In this document: positions 25,031 through 32,408 of the stretch, one piece after another
Position numbering within the stretch: position 1 is the stretch's first letter
Layout of the letters: every line of letters begins with the position of its first letter
From: Rhodocytophaga aerolata
GTDB taxonomy: Bacteria > Bacteroidota > Bacteroidia > Cytophagales > 172606-1
NCBI RefSeq assembly: GCF_030503435.1
Contig: NZ_JAUKPO010000005.1
Coordinates: 332,514 to 396,513 of the forward strand
Length of the DNA: 64,000 nt
Direction of reading: 5' to 3'
The notes under the pieces: generated by a model
What the model saw: the letters and a program-made list of their open reading frames with translations, nothing else
The model's database searches: none
What the model was told of the DNA's origin: nothing
Translations under genes and position numbers: made by a program

Positions 25031-26113
25031 TTACAACATCACTGGCATACCAGTCCGAACCGATTCATCACAGGCAAAAGCAATACGTAGGCTATTCAGG
25101 GCATCCTCTAAGTGGTCTGTCAGATCCAGGTCTTTCCGGATGGCTTCCAGGAAGTAGCGTTGCTCCCGGTTGCAGAGTTCCTGATGATCCGGCTCATCTT
25201 GCATATCTATCCAGGCATCAGACCGGGTAAACTGATTTTGAGTATTCAGGTCAGCATAGTGAATCCGCAGAGATTCAGTTTTGGTGTGAGAGTCTACATT
25301 ATCAGATTTGCCTGTTCCTGCTGCTTCTTTAGCCACAATAGATACGCAACCCTTGGGTCCGATCACGTCCTTCACAAAAAAGGCTGTCTCACTCATCATG
25401 GGACCCCACCCTGCTTCATACCAGCCGACCGAGCCATCTTCAAAGCGGATCTGTAACTGGCCGTAATTATAATTGCCTATTGGAATATCTTCGGTGAGAC
25501 GGGCCCCAATGGCATTGACCTGAATAGGTTTGGAGCGGGTCATTTGACACATCACATCAATGTAATGTACGCCACAATCTACAATCGGGCTGAGGCTTTT
25601 CATCAGGTTGCGGTGCACATTCCACATCTGTCCGTGGCTCTGCTGATTAAGGTTCATGCGCATCACCAGGGGCTTGCCTAGTTCCTGAGCAACTTCCACA
25701 AACTTTGCCCAGGAAGGATGATGACGCAGAATATAGCCCACCACTACTTTCTTATTCGCTTTTTTGGCGGCTGCAATCACACGTTGGGCCCCTTCTACCG
25801 TATCAGCTACAGGTTTTTCAATAAAGACATGACACCCCTGCTCCAGCGCCTGAACAGCAAAAGCTTCATGTGTATCAGGATACGTGGAGATACAAACAGC
25901 ATCAGGCCTGGTGCTGTTTAGCGCAGCAGTAAAATCATCAAACAAGGGATAACCACCACCTAATTTTTGATTGAGAACGGTTTTGCTGTTTCCGGTGGAT
26001 ACGATCCCGCAGATCTCAAATCCGTCAAGTATGCTGTAGGCCACTGCATGGGAGGAGCCCATATTGCCGCAGCCTACAACCAAGACCCGTAAGGGTTGAG
26101 GAGAATTTACCAT
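25031..26113 (-). CDS. Gfo/Idh/MocA family oxidoreductase
   Basis: NAD(P)-dependent sugar-type dehydrogenase of 360 residues. The N-terminal Rossmann part shows VLVVGCGNMGSSHAVAY; the EKP motif is in VFIEKPVADT; the C-terminal half has the usual catalytic CGVHYIDVM with Asp and His. Substrates of the family are mostly cyclic polyols or sugars and cannot be predicted. The frame is open up to 26233, but a promoter box at 26145-26152 lies inside that extension and the extra 40 residues do not look like family sequence, so the ATG at 26113 is preferred. Monocistronic. Confidence 0.9.
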   Translation of the reverse strand: MVNSPQPLRVLVVGCGNMGSSHAVAYSILDGFEICGIVSTGNSKTVLNQKLGGGYPLFDDFTAALNSTRPDAVCISTYPDTHEAFAVQALEQGCHVFIEKPVADTVEGAQRVIAAAKKANKKVVVGYILRHHPSWAKFVEVAQELGKPLVMRMNLNQQSHGQMWNVHRNLMKSLSPIVDCGVHYIDVMCQMTRSKPIQVNAIGARLTEDIPIGNYNYGQLQIRFEDGSVGWYEAGWGPMMSETAFFVKDVIGPKGCVSIVAKEAAGTGKSDNVDSHTKTESLRIHYADLNTQNQFTRSDAWIDMQDEPDHQELCNREQRYFLEAIRKDLDLTDHLEDALNSLRIAFACDESVRTGMPVML

Positions 26114-26144
26114 AGTGTTTTTACAATGAAATAATAGATGGCAG

Positions 26145-26152
26145 CAAATATA
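26145..26152 (-). promoter_or_regulatory. -7 box of the Gfo/Idh gene
   Basis: TATATTTG on the minus strand, 32 bp before the chosen ATG. No TTG is at ideal spacing. It argues against a start at 26233. Confidence 0.45.
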
Positions 26153-26233
26153 GCCTTTTATGCGCAAAAATTGTTTTTGAAACAACTTACTTCTCTTTAA
26201 GCGCCAGATGGTATCAGTATTAGGTATGGGCAT

Positions 26234-26617
26234 AATACCCCTCTCATAAACTCAAACTGCTTCCTGATTTTTGGTTGAAAGCTTTGTATTCACCACTTTA
26301 CAGCGTCGTGTAAAACATGGTTCAAAATTGCCTTACTGTAAATGGGTTTATTAAGACGTAAAGGTAGACTGACGATGGAAAAAAGAATTAGTACGGCTCC
26401 TTCAAACATCCCTTCTTAAAAGTGCTGGTAACATTTTTTAAGACAAAAAGTAAGACTGCTAAAGAATATATGCTACTGCTAAAAAAGCCCTAGTTATATA
26501 ACTCACCAGGAATGAAAATATGTTACTTTCTTCGTTTTTTTATATGGGATTCAAGTCCTGTTTCCAGCTTACACCTTTGATCTATTTTCTTTGTTATGAT
26601 GCCATATAGGACAGATG
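26234..26617. other. Intergenic region
   Basis: About 380 bp between the Gfo/Idh promoter side and the end of the TspO gene. No hairpin with T tract, dyad or remnant is evident. Confidence 0.5.
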
Positions 26618-27097
26618 TCAGAGCAGTTTTTCTACTTTCATTTCTCCGAGTATAATCAGGCTTGCAAAAGCCGTCCATACAATAACCGGAAGGGTTAATA
26701 AAGCGGCTGTTTTTGAGATAGGATAGAGAACAGACACTACTATGGCTGCAAAAACAATAACCACTATATTTCCGGCAAGCCCAAACCACAACGCTGAAAT
26801 ACCAGTTAGTTTTGCCAATCCTAAGGTATAGTAGGCATAACTGGCACACAAAAGGGCAAGGGCAAACAGCCACCATTGGTATTGAGCTTGGGATGTTTGC
26901 AGCAGGTTATATCTGGCAATACCCATCAATGTGAAAAGGATAAACCAGACCACAGGGATTACAAATCCTGGCGGTTCAAACCATAACCTGGGTTTATTTC
27001 CGCTTTCAAATTCCAGACCTATAAAAGGGGCTGGTATGTTTACAATTACCAATATCCCGTAAAAGATGCATATGCTTACAACAACTGTCCAGTTCAT
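26618..27097 (-). CDS. TspO/MBR family protein
   Basis: Five-helix membrane protein of about 160 residues (172 from an ATG at 27136, which would follow the TolC stop by 3 bp). TspO marks are the loop-1 segment NKPRLWFEPPGFVIPVVW, with the conserved PPG and following Trp, then LMGIARYNLL, and the fifth helix with PVIVWTAFASLI. TspO proteins bind porphyrins and related tetrapyrroles or cholesterol-like ligands and help in stress responses. It is the last gene of the MarR-controlled efflux operon, which is an unusual and informative place. The start is uncertain. Confidence 0.85.
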   Translation of the reverse strand: MNWTVVVSICIFYGILVIVNIPAPFIGLEFESGNKPRLWFEPPGFVIPVVWFILFTLMGIARYNLLQTSQAQYQWWLFALALLCASYAYYTLGLAKLTGISALWFGLAGNIVVIVFAAIVVSVLYPISKTAALLTLPVIVWTAFASLIILGEMKVEKLL

Positions 27098-27139
27098 TCT
27101 TCTTGAGTGTATAATGAGGGTTGTATAGATGAACATGCT

Positions 27140-28474
27140 TTACTCACCGAGTGCCCGTTGCCAGCGTAAGTTGGCCAGTAACAGTTCGTAAGTCTCTGAA
27201 ATCAGGTTTTTTTCTGCTTCTGTCAGGGATGCTTCTATGTCTAACAAGTCGTTATAAAGCAGGCTGCCTAGTTCGTATTTTTTCAAGTTTACCTCATAAA
27301 TGGATGTTGCCAAGCTATAGTTCTGCCGGGCATAGTCCAGATTCAGGCGGGCATTCATTAGTTCTGTACGAGCGGTTTGCAGCTCGCTGGTAACTTCTCT
27401 TTTCTGCCGTATCATTGCATTTTCACTTACCTTTCGCTGCAAACGGTACTGCTGCTTTTCCAGCCTGGTAGCATTTCCATCGAATAAGGGAAGTGCCACT
27501 TGTACACCTACATAATTAAATGGTGTCCATGCATTTTTGCCCAGCACATCAAGCTTATTATTCTGGTACTGTGTAGCATAAGTAGCATATGCTGAAAGGG
27601 TAGGCAGAACATTACTGGCTGCCTTTTTGAATTGTAGGGCGGTAACTTCTCCTTCCAGGGAAAGCTGCCTGATCTCCGAGCGGTTGTTGGCCAGCAGGCT
27701 CAACTCTTCAGGCAATGCTGCTGAAACTTCGCTACTATACAAACTATCTGTCAGTTCAAGCGCCTGGCCAGGGTCCAGATACAGCGTATTGTTCAGATGT
27801 TGCATACTTAGCTGTAAATTTTGCCTGCTTTTTTTCAGGTTCAGGTCTGCATTCTGATAGTCAAGTTTAACTTTATTCAACTCATTTTCGCCAATGGTAC
27901 CTAGGCCAAGCTTTGCTGTAGTAACTTCTATATTTTTCCGGAGGCGGTCCACCATCTTTTCGGCAATTTGCATTTGCTGTGTTCTGAGTAAAACGGTATA
28001 ATAGGCTTCTGAAATTTCTATTTTACTTTCAGAGACTACCTGCTTCAAAACTTCTTGTTCTATTTCTACCCTTTTTTTACTGATCTTTATCTCTTGTGAG
28101 ACACCAGCCTTGAACAGGTTCTGCGTGGCATTTACTGACAACACACTGTTATAGGTAGTACCGAAACGGATTAACTGAGGGCTGCTGCCTGCTCCGAAAA
28201 AACCTTCGGGCAGTACCGTAGAAGCCAGCCTGGTATTATAGCGCAAGTCAGCAGATGCGTCTACAGCAGGTAAATACTGGCTCCGGTTTCTGGCTATACT
28301 GTTCTCAGCAATAGAGATATTAAGCTGCTGGTTTTGTAAATCGGGCCTGTTTGTTAAACCCAGTTCGATGGCTTGCGGCAAGCTAAGCCGGAGAACAGGC
28401 ACAGTGTCTTGTCCAAAGGAAAGCAGGGGCAAGGTAAGCAGGATGCAACATATTAAGTTCCTTCTCTTATCCAT
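27140..28474 (-). CDS. TolC family outer-membrane efflux protein
   Basis: A 444-residue outer-membrane channel with signal peptide (ending about SFGQD). It has the two repeated OEP domains with long coiled helices (RLSLPQAIELGLTNRPDLQNQ and LSLEGEVTALQFKKAASNVLP) and the closing ...NLRWQRALGE. It forms the exit duct for the ABC pump encoded just upstream: 12 bp separate it from the permease gene. TolC-like proteins form trimers and join an adaptor of HlyD type, also in this operon. It is followed at once by the TspO gene. Confidence 0.9.
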   Translation of the reverse strand: MDKRRNLICCILLTLPLLSFGQDTVPVLRLSLPQAIELGLTNRPDLQNQQLNISIAENSIARNRSQYLPAVDASADLRYNTRLASTVLPEGFFGAGSSPQLIRFGTTYNSVLSVNATQNLFKAGVSQEIKISKKRVEIEQEVLKQVVSESKIEISEAYYTVLLRTQQMQIAEKMVDRLRKNIEVTTAKLGLGTIGENELNKVKLDYQNADLNLKKSRQNLQLSMQHLNNTLYLDPGQALELTDSLYSSEVSAALPEELSLLANNRSEIRQLSLEGEVTALQFKKAASNVLPTLSAYATYATQYQNNKLDVLGKNAWTPFNYVGVQVALPLFDGNATRLEKQQYRLQRKVSENAMIRQKREVTSELQTARTELMNARLNLDYARQNYSLATSIYEVNLKKYELGSLLYNDLLDIEASLTEAEKNLISETYELLLANLRWQRALGE

Positions 28475-28486
28475 ACTGTCTGTAGG

Positions 28487-29605
28487 TTAAATTCTGAATA
28501 TCTGCACTGGTTCAAGTCTGGTAATTTTGCGCATAGCCAGCAAACTGCCCAGAATAGAAATAAACAAAGTAACACCGATCAGGAAAGCAATCAGGCCGGC
28601 TGTCAGTTGAATATCCAGGGCCGTTTTGGTTGCCTGTACAAACAATACCAGCAGGACAAAAGCCACCACAAAACCCACCGCTGAATAGATACAGGCTTGC
28701 AGCAAAATTAATTTTCTGATCATGCCATTGTTACCGCCAATTGCTTTTACCGTGCCATAGTCCCGGATACGGTCGTTTACTGCCGAATACATGGTTAAAC
28801 CAACAATAGCAAAGCCGGTGATAATGGCAAAAACAACCAGTAAGCCAAAAGAAGCAACTATGCCGCTGGTTCTGGCCGTGTAGCTCAGGGTTTCTTCCGT
28901 AAACGCCCCTCCTTCCCAGGCTTTAATACCCGGAATTTCTGCATTAATGGTGCGTACGACCTGCCCTACCTCCATCGAGTTTTCCCACTCTACCAGAAAA
29001 GCCGATGCCTGGCTGCTAGCTATGCTGCTTAGCATTCTGGCCCGCTCAATGGTCGTGAATCCATAGGCTACACCAAGCCCTCTGGCACCTCTTGTCTGCC
29101 CAACGAGCACCACCCGCCTGCCATTCAGCTCAAAATGATCACCAATAGTAATATTGTTTAACGTAGGTCCGTCATACTCATCGGTGATCAGGGCGCCTTC
29201 CTGCAGGAGATCCAGCGTATTGCCTGTTGCCAGTTTCCAGGGACCGCCAGCAAAGGTAGGGGCTGTGGTGCCGATAAGGGTGAGAGCTGCTTTGGTACCA
29301 TTGCTGAACTTGGCAGTAGCTCCCGATACAACAATTGGATTTACTCTTTTCACGCCGCTCACACTCATCAGCTCACGGGCAATGCGCATATCCAGTGCCG
29401 GTAAATCGTTTACCTGCTGGCTTTTTTCACTTACCACCCAGATGTACTGTGTATTATTGCTGGCAAGGGAAACAATGCCTTCCAGCAAGCTGAAACAAAT
29501 GCCGAGTTGTTGCCCGATCAGAAACACAGATAAAACAATCCCGAACAGAATGCCAAACATCTTGGCTTTGTCATACCACAAGAACCGGAATGCATCTTCT
29601 AACAT
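28487..29605 (-). CDS. ABC transporter permease, DevC/HrtB-like
   Basis: A 372-residue permease of the FtsX/MacB fold: one N-terminal helix (MFGILFGIVLSVFLIGQQLG), a periplasmic domain, then three helices (GIVASFGLLVVFAIITGF and two later). The opening MLEDAFRFLWYDKAK is the standard start of DevC-type permeases, so I prefer the ATG at 29605; an ATG at 29641 would add 12 residues and overlap the adaptor gene. The ABC partner, HlyD-type adaptor and TolC are in the same operon, matching the DevBCA export systems; HrtB heme exporters have the same fold. Confidence 0.88.
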   Translation of the reverse strand: MLEDAFRFLWYDKAKMFGILFGIVLSVFLIGQQLGICFSLLEGIVSLASNNTQYIWVVSEKSQQVNDLPALDMRIARELMSVSGVKRVNPIVVSGATAKFSNGTKAALTLIGTTAPTFAGGPWKLATGNTLDLLQEGALITDEYDGPTLNNITIGDHFELNGRRVVLVGQTRGARGLGVAYGFTTIERARMLSSIASSQASAFLVEWENSMEVGQVVRTINAEIPGIKAWEGGAFTEETLSYTARTSGIVASFGLLVVFAIITGFAIVGLTMYSAVNDRIRDYGTVKAIGGNNGMIRKLILLQACIYSAVGFVVAFVLLVLFVQATKTALDIQLTAGLIAFLIGVTLFISILGSLLAMRKITRLEPVQIFRI

Positions 29606-29630
29606 AGAGGTACCATTTTCATTAATAGGA

Positions 29631-30596
29631 TTAGAATACAATCAAACAATCTACCCGGCTGCCAATCAGGGGCATTTTACCTGAATGTAGCCGGATATGT
29701 ACTTCCCGTACCCGCCTGTCTTCCAGCTCTGTGGACTGGTCTTTAAAAAGAGATTTCTGTTTGAAGTAGTCGGCCGTAAAACTTATGGTTCCAGTAGCCA
29801 GGGTATCGCCTGTGGTTTGGGAAAACAGGTAGGCTTTCTGCCCCTTTTGTACCCGCTCCGCATACAATTCATCTACTTCCGTTTTCGCAACCAGCGGACC
29901 ATCCGCAGCAAATTCGGCAACCTGCGTTGCACCGGTAACATAGTCTCCAGCCTGGACGGCTACTTTCAGAATTTTTCCGGATACAGGGGCAGTTACTTGT
30001 TTGCGGGCAATCAGAGTACGGTAATACGTAATATCCGACTGTAATTCATTAAGCCGGCTACTGGCTTCTTCTACTCTAGCCTTTGCTGCTTCTGCCTCTT
30101 TTGTTAACCTGTCCGTTTCTGCTTTACTTTCATCGAGGGCTTGCCTGGTTTGTGCTTTAGCTTCAAACAATTTCTGGTTGCGCAGGTAAGTTGTCAGGGC
30201 CTGCTGCAAACTTACGTGCAGGGCTTCCAGGGTTGCTTTACTAGATAGAATAGTTGCCTGTTGTGTAGCTAATTTGCTTGTTGCCTGCGCCAGTTGTGCC
30301 TGTTCCAGGGCTATGTCTATGCTGAGCAGCACCTGTCCTTTGTATACCAGCTGGTTCTCCTCCATGGCTACCTGAAGTATTTTTCCCTCGGTACCGGCAG
30401 TTATGCTGAGAATGCCCTCCTGGGGTTCTATACGCCCTACCCCCAGCACGCGGTTTCTGGTAGTGGCTACCGTGAGCGAGTCTGCTGTTGCGTATGCCTG
30501 CTTATTGGATGCATCCGAATGGTTACAAGCCCACATGCTAGCCAGCAGCCAGCTACTGAGTAGCATCCTGTAAGAGATGGTATAGATAGCGTTCAT
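29631..30596 (-). CDS. HlyD/DevB-type membrane fusion protein
   Basis: A 321-residue periplasmic adaptor. The N-terminal export signal ends at MWACNHS, a possible lipobox, so it may be a lipoprotein. Then follow a lipoyl half (GRIEPQEGILSITAGTEGKI), a long coiled-coil hairpin (about residues 90-195, rich in Ala, Glu, Lys, Gln), the second lipoyl half (APVSGKILKVAVQAGD) and a beta-barrel part. It links the inner-membrane ABC pump to the TolC channel of the same operon. It lies 75 bp after the ATPase gene and 25 bp before the chosen permease start. Confidence 0.9.
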   Translation of the reverse strand: MNAIYTISYRMLLSSWLLASMWACNHSDASNKQAYATADSLTVATTRNRVLGVGRIEPQEGILSITAGTEGKILQVAMEENQLVYKGQVLLSIDIALEQAQLAQATSKLATQQATILSSKATLEALHVSLQQALTTYLRNQKLFEAKAQTRQALDESKAETDRLTKEAEAAKARVEEASSRLNELQSDITYYRTLIARKQVTAPVSGKILKVAVQAGDYVTGATQVAEFAADGPLVAKTEVDELYAERVQKGQKAYLFSQTTGDTLATGTISFTADYFKQKSLFKDQSTELEDRRVREVHIRLHSGKMPLIGSRVDCLIVF

Positions 30597-30671
30597 AGCT
30601 AAAGAAATATATGTGTATTGCCTATTATGTTGTATGCCTGCACGGGCTAGGTTTATCCATTCAGGTAGGGA

Positions 30672-31370
30672 TCACCGGCCAAAATCCATAGATTGCTTGT
30701 TGAGTGGTATTACCTTCCCATTATTGACTTCTACGGCTCGGTCGGCGTACTTCTGCAGCCGGGGATCGTGGGTTACTACCGCTACGGCCTTTCCATCTAT
30801 TGCCAGCAAACGCAACTCTTCCATCACGATCGCCAGCGAATCTTTGTCCAGGGAAGCTGTAGGTTCATCACAAAGCACAATCTTCGGATTTGTTACCAGT
30901 GCCCTGGCAATGGCAATGCGTTGCTGTTCACCACCGGAAAGCGTTCTGGGCAAATTTTTCCGCCGATGCGTCATCTTCACTTTTTCCAGGGCTTCCCTGG
31001 TTTTACGGCTGATTTCATTGCTGGATAGCTTCTGCATTTTTAAAGGAAAAGCTACATTCTGCTCAGCCGTGAGTGGTGAAAGCAAATTAAATTGTTGAAA
31101 CACGAACCCAATGGTATTGAGCCGGAGCGCAGCCATAGCATTTGCCGAAAGTGTATTTACTTCCCTCCCATCTACCAGTAAGCGCCCTTCCGTTGGGTTG
31201 ATCAGGCATCCCAGGAGAGAGAGTAACGTAGTTTTACCTGAACCGGAAGGACCAATAATCAACAAAAGCTCCCCCAGATTAAGTGCCAAAGAAGTTTTAT
31301 CGAGCGCAGTAACCATCTGATCGCCGGTCCGGTATATCTTATTGGCTTCACTTAGCTCTACAATACTCAT
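30672..31370 (-). CDS. ABC transporter ATP-binding protein, DevA/LolD-like
   Basis: A 232-residue ABC ATPase. Walker A is GPSGSGKTT (40-48), the Q-loop is FQQFNLLSPLT, the signature is LSGGEQQR (144-151), Walker B is IVLCDEP (165-170) and the switch His is in VVTHD. It belongs to the MacB/LolD/DevA group that powers FtsX-fold permeases. It is the first gene of the operon and diverges from the MarR gene; its start lies inside or next to the operator region, so MarR binding would control the whole pump. Confidence 0.93.
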   Translation of the reverse strand: MSIVELSEANKIYRTGDQMVTALDKTSLALNLGELLLIIGPSGSGKTTLLSLLGCLINPTEGRLLVDGREVNTLSANAMAALRLNTIGFVFQQFNLLSPLTAEQNVAFPLKMQKLSSNEISRKTREALEKVKMTHRRKNLPRTLSGGEQQRIAIARALVTNPKIVLCDEPTASLDKDSLAIVMEELRLLAIDGKAVAVVTHDPRLQKYADRAVEVNNGKVIPLNKQSMDFGR

Positions 31371-31386
31371 ATTACTACTTGGTAGT
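31371..31386. promoter_or_regulatory. MarR operator-like site A
   Basis: ACTACTTGGTAGT (31374-31386) inside ATTACTACTTGGTAGT. It touches the start codon of the ATPase gene and lies after the -7 box of the pump promoter, so binding should block it. Confidence 0.5.
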
Positions 31387-31394
31387 TTATATTA

Positions 31395-31426
31395 CAAATA
31401 TATTACTAAATAGTAATAATATGCAA
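31395..31426 (-). promoter_or_regulatory. Promoter of the efflux operon
   Basis: On the minus strand TTG (31424-31426), 21-bp spacer, TATATTTG (31395-31402): a full Bacteroidota promoter. The predicted start is about 18 nt before the ATPase ATG. Confidence 0.75.
31402..31417. promoter_or_regulatory. MarR operator-like site B
   Basis: ATTACTA-AA-TAGTAAT, a perfect 7-bp-arm palindrome lying within the spacer of the pump promoter and touching its -7 box. It is the strongest of the three sites. Confidence 0.65.
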
Positions 31427-31446
31427 CTTTTTAGAAATAATTTTTT

Positions 31447-31454
31447 ATATTTGT
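31447..31454 (+). promoter_or_regulatory. -7 box of the MarR gene
   Basis: TATATTTG, exact match to TAnnTTTG, with start expected about 31461. Operator-like site C lies directly on the start point. Confidence 0.6.
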
Positions 31455-31468
31455 TACTAAAAAGTACT
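31453..31468. promoter_or_regulatory. MarR operator-like site C
   Basis: TACT-AAAA-AGTA (31455-31466) within GTTACTAAAAAGTACT. It shares the TTACT...AGTA half-sites of A and B and would give autorepression of the MarR gene. Confidence 0.5.
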
Positions 31469-31482
31469 ATCATTTTTTAATT

Positions 31483-32145
31483 GTGCGCAACAAGAAAAAT
31501 ACACACCCGGTAATTACATTGGTAAAAGCCTGGGAAACATTCGAGGAGAATCATCCGGATGGCAGTATAGAAGATTTTTGCAGGCATTACCTCACTCAGC
31601 AAGACATGGAGCAGATGCGGGAAGATTTCCAGAAAACTCAAATGCAAAGACCTCCCATGCGTGCCTCGGATGGCTTGTCGGCTACCTTAGGCAGAATGAA
31701 TAAGTATATGCATTTTTATTCCCGCAAAATCATGCAGAACCTGCCGGTAGATAATTTTGAAGACTGGGCGTATCTGGCAACCCTGCATTTTCATGGCGGT
31801 ATGCGCAAAAGTGATTTAATCAACCAGAATATCTCTGAATTCACATCCGGCACCAATGTAATTAACCGGCTGCTGAAACAAGAGCTTATTGAAGAATTCA
31901 CTGACCCTTCGGATGCCCGTTCTAAAAGGGTACAGATTACAGGTAAAGGTGTAGACTGGATCATCACTTCTCTGCCTGCCATGAAAAAAGCGAGTGACTT
32001 GCTATGGGATGGGGTGCTGAGTGAAGAAGAACAAGAAGTAGCCTATCATATCCTGTTGAAAGCCGACCGGTATCATTCTGGCTATTTTACAGAACTCAGA
32101 AATTTAAAGGTAGAAGAAATTATAGAAAGGCTTAAATCCAGATGA
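31483..32145 (+). CDS. MarR family transcriptional regulator
   Basis: A 220-residue regulator starting with GTG (31483), preceded within 30 bp by the -7 box, so no earlier start is possible. The winged-helix part lies at about residues 80-150: HGGMRKSDLINQNISEFTSGTNVINRLLKQELIEEFTDP is split here into the recognition segment (SGTNVINRLL) and wing (DPSDARSKRVQIT). An N-terminal extension of about 60 residues (FEENHPDGSIEDF) is common in Bacteroidota members. It diverges from the ABC-TolC-TspO operon and its promoter region holds three similar palindromes, so it most likely represses both. The inducing ligand is unknown. Confidence 0.9.
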   Translation: MRNKKNTHPVITLVKAWETFEENHPDGSIEDFCRHYLTQQDMEQMREDFQKTQMQRPPMRASDGLSATLGRMNKYMHFYSRKIMQNLPVDNFEDWAYLATLHFHGGMRKSDLINQNISEFTSGTNVINRLLKQELIEEFTDPSDARSKRVQITGKGVDWIITSLPAMKKASDLLWDGVLSEEEQEVAYHILLKADRYHSGYFTELRNLKVEEIIERLKSR

Positions 32146-32181
32146 ATGCATAGGTAGAATAACTCCTTCTTTGTAAAAACT

Positions 32182-32255
32182 CACCCATATGGACAAGAGG
32201 AAAAGAACACACGTAATATCTCCCTGTGCATTTTTCCCTCTTGTCTATATGGGTG
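32182..32255. terminator. Long imperfect inverted repeat between convergent genes
   Basis: Arms of about 23-24 bp (32182-32204 and 32232-32255, CACCCATATGGACAAGAGG and near-complement) around a 27-nt loop, with one G-T type mismatch and one bulge. It lies between the convergent MarR and permease genes and may end both transcripts, but no T tract follows, and the length also fits a small mobile repeat. Confidence 0.55.
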
Positions 32256-32408
32256 GTATGAACCTATGGAGATTTGTCAACCTATGGCAGGAGAAGCCCT
32301 GAACGGAAAGGTCATTAAATGTGCCTTATGGATTATTCTTTGTACTACTCCGTTCACAGCCTCCCAAATTTTTTGGAATGAATGGCTTGAATATACAGGC
32401 CGGTAGCT

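Noticed and set aside
29154..29684. 176-codon plus-strand frame
   Set aside because: Antisense to the DevC-type permease gene; composition follows the opposite strand's codons.
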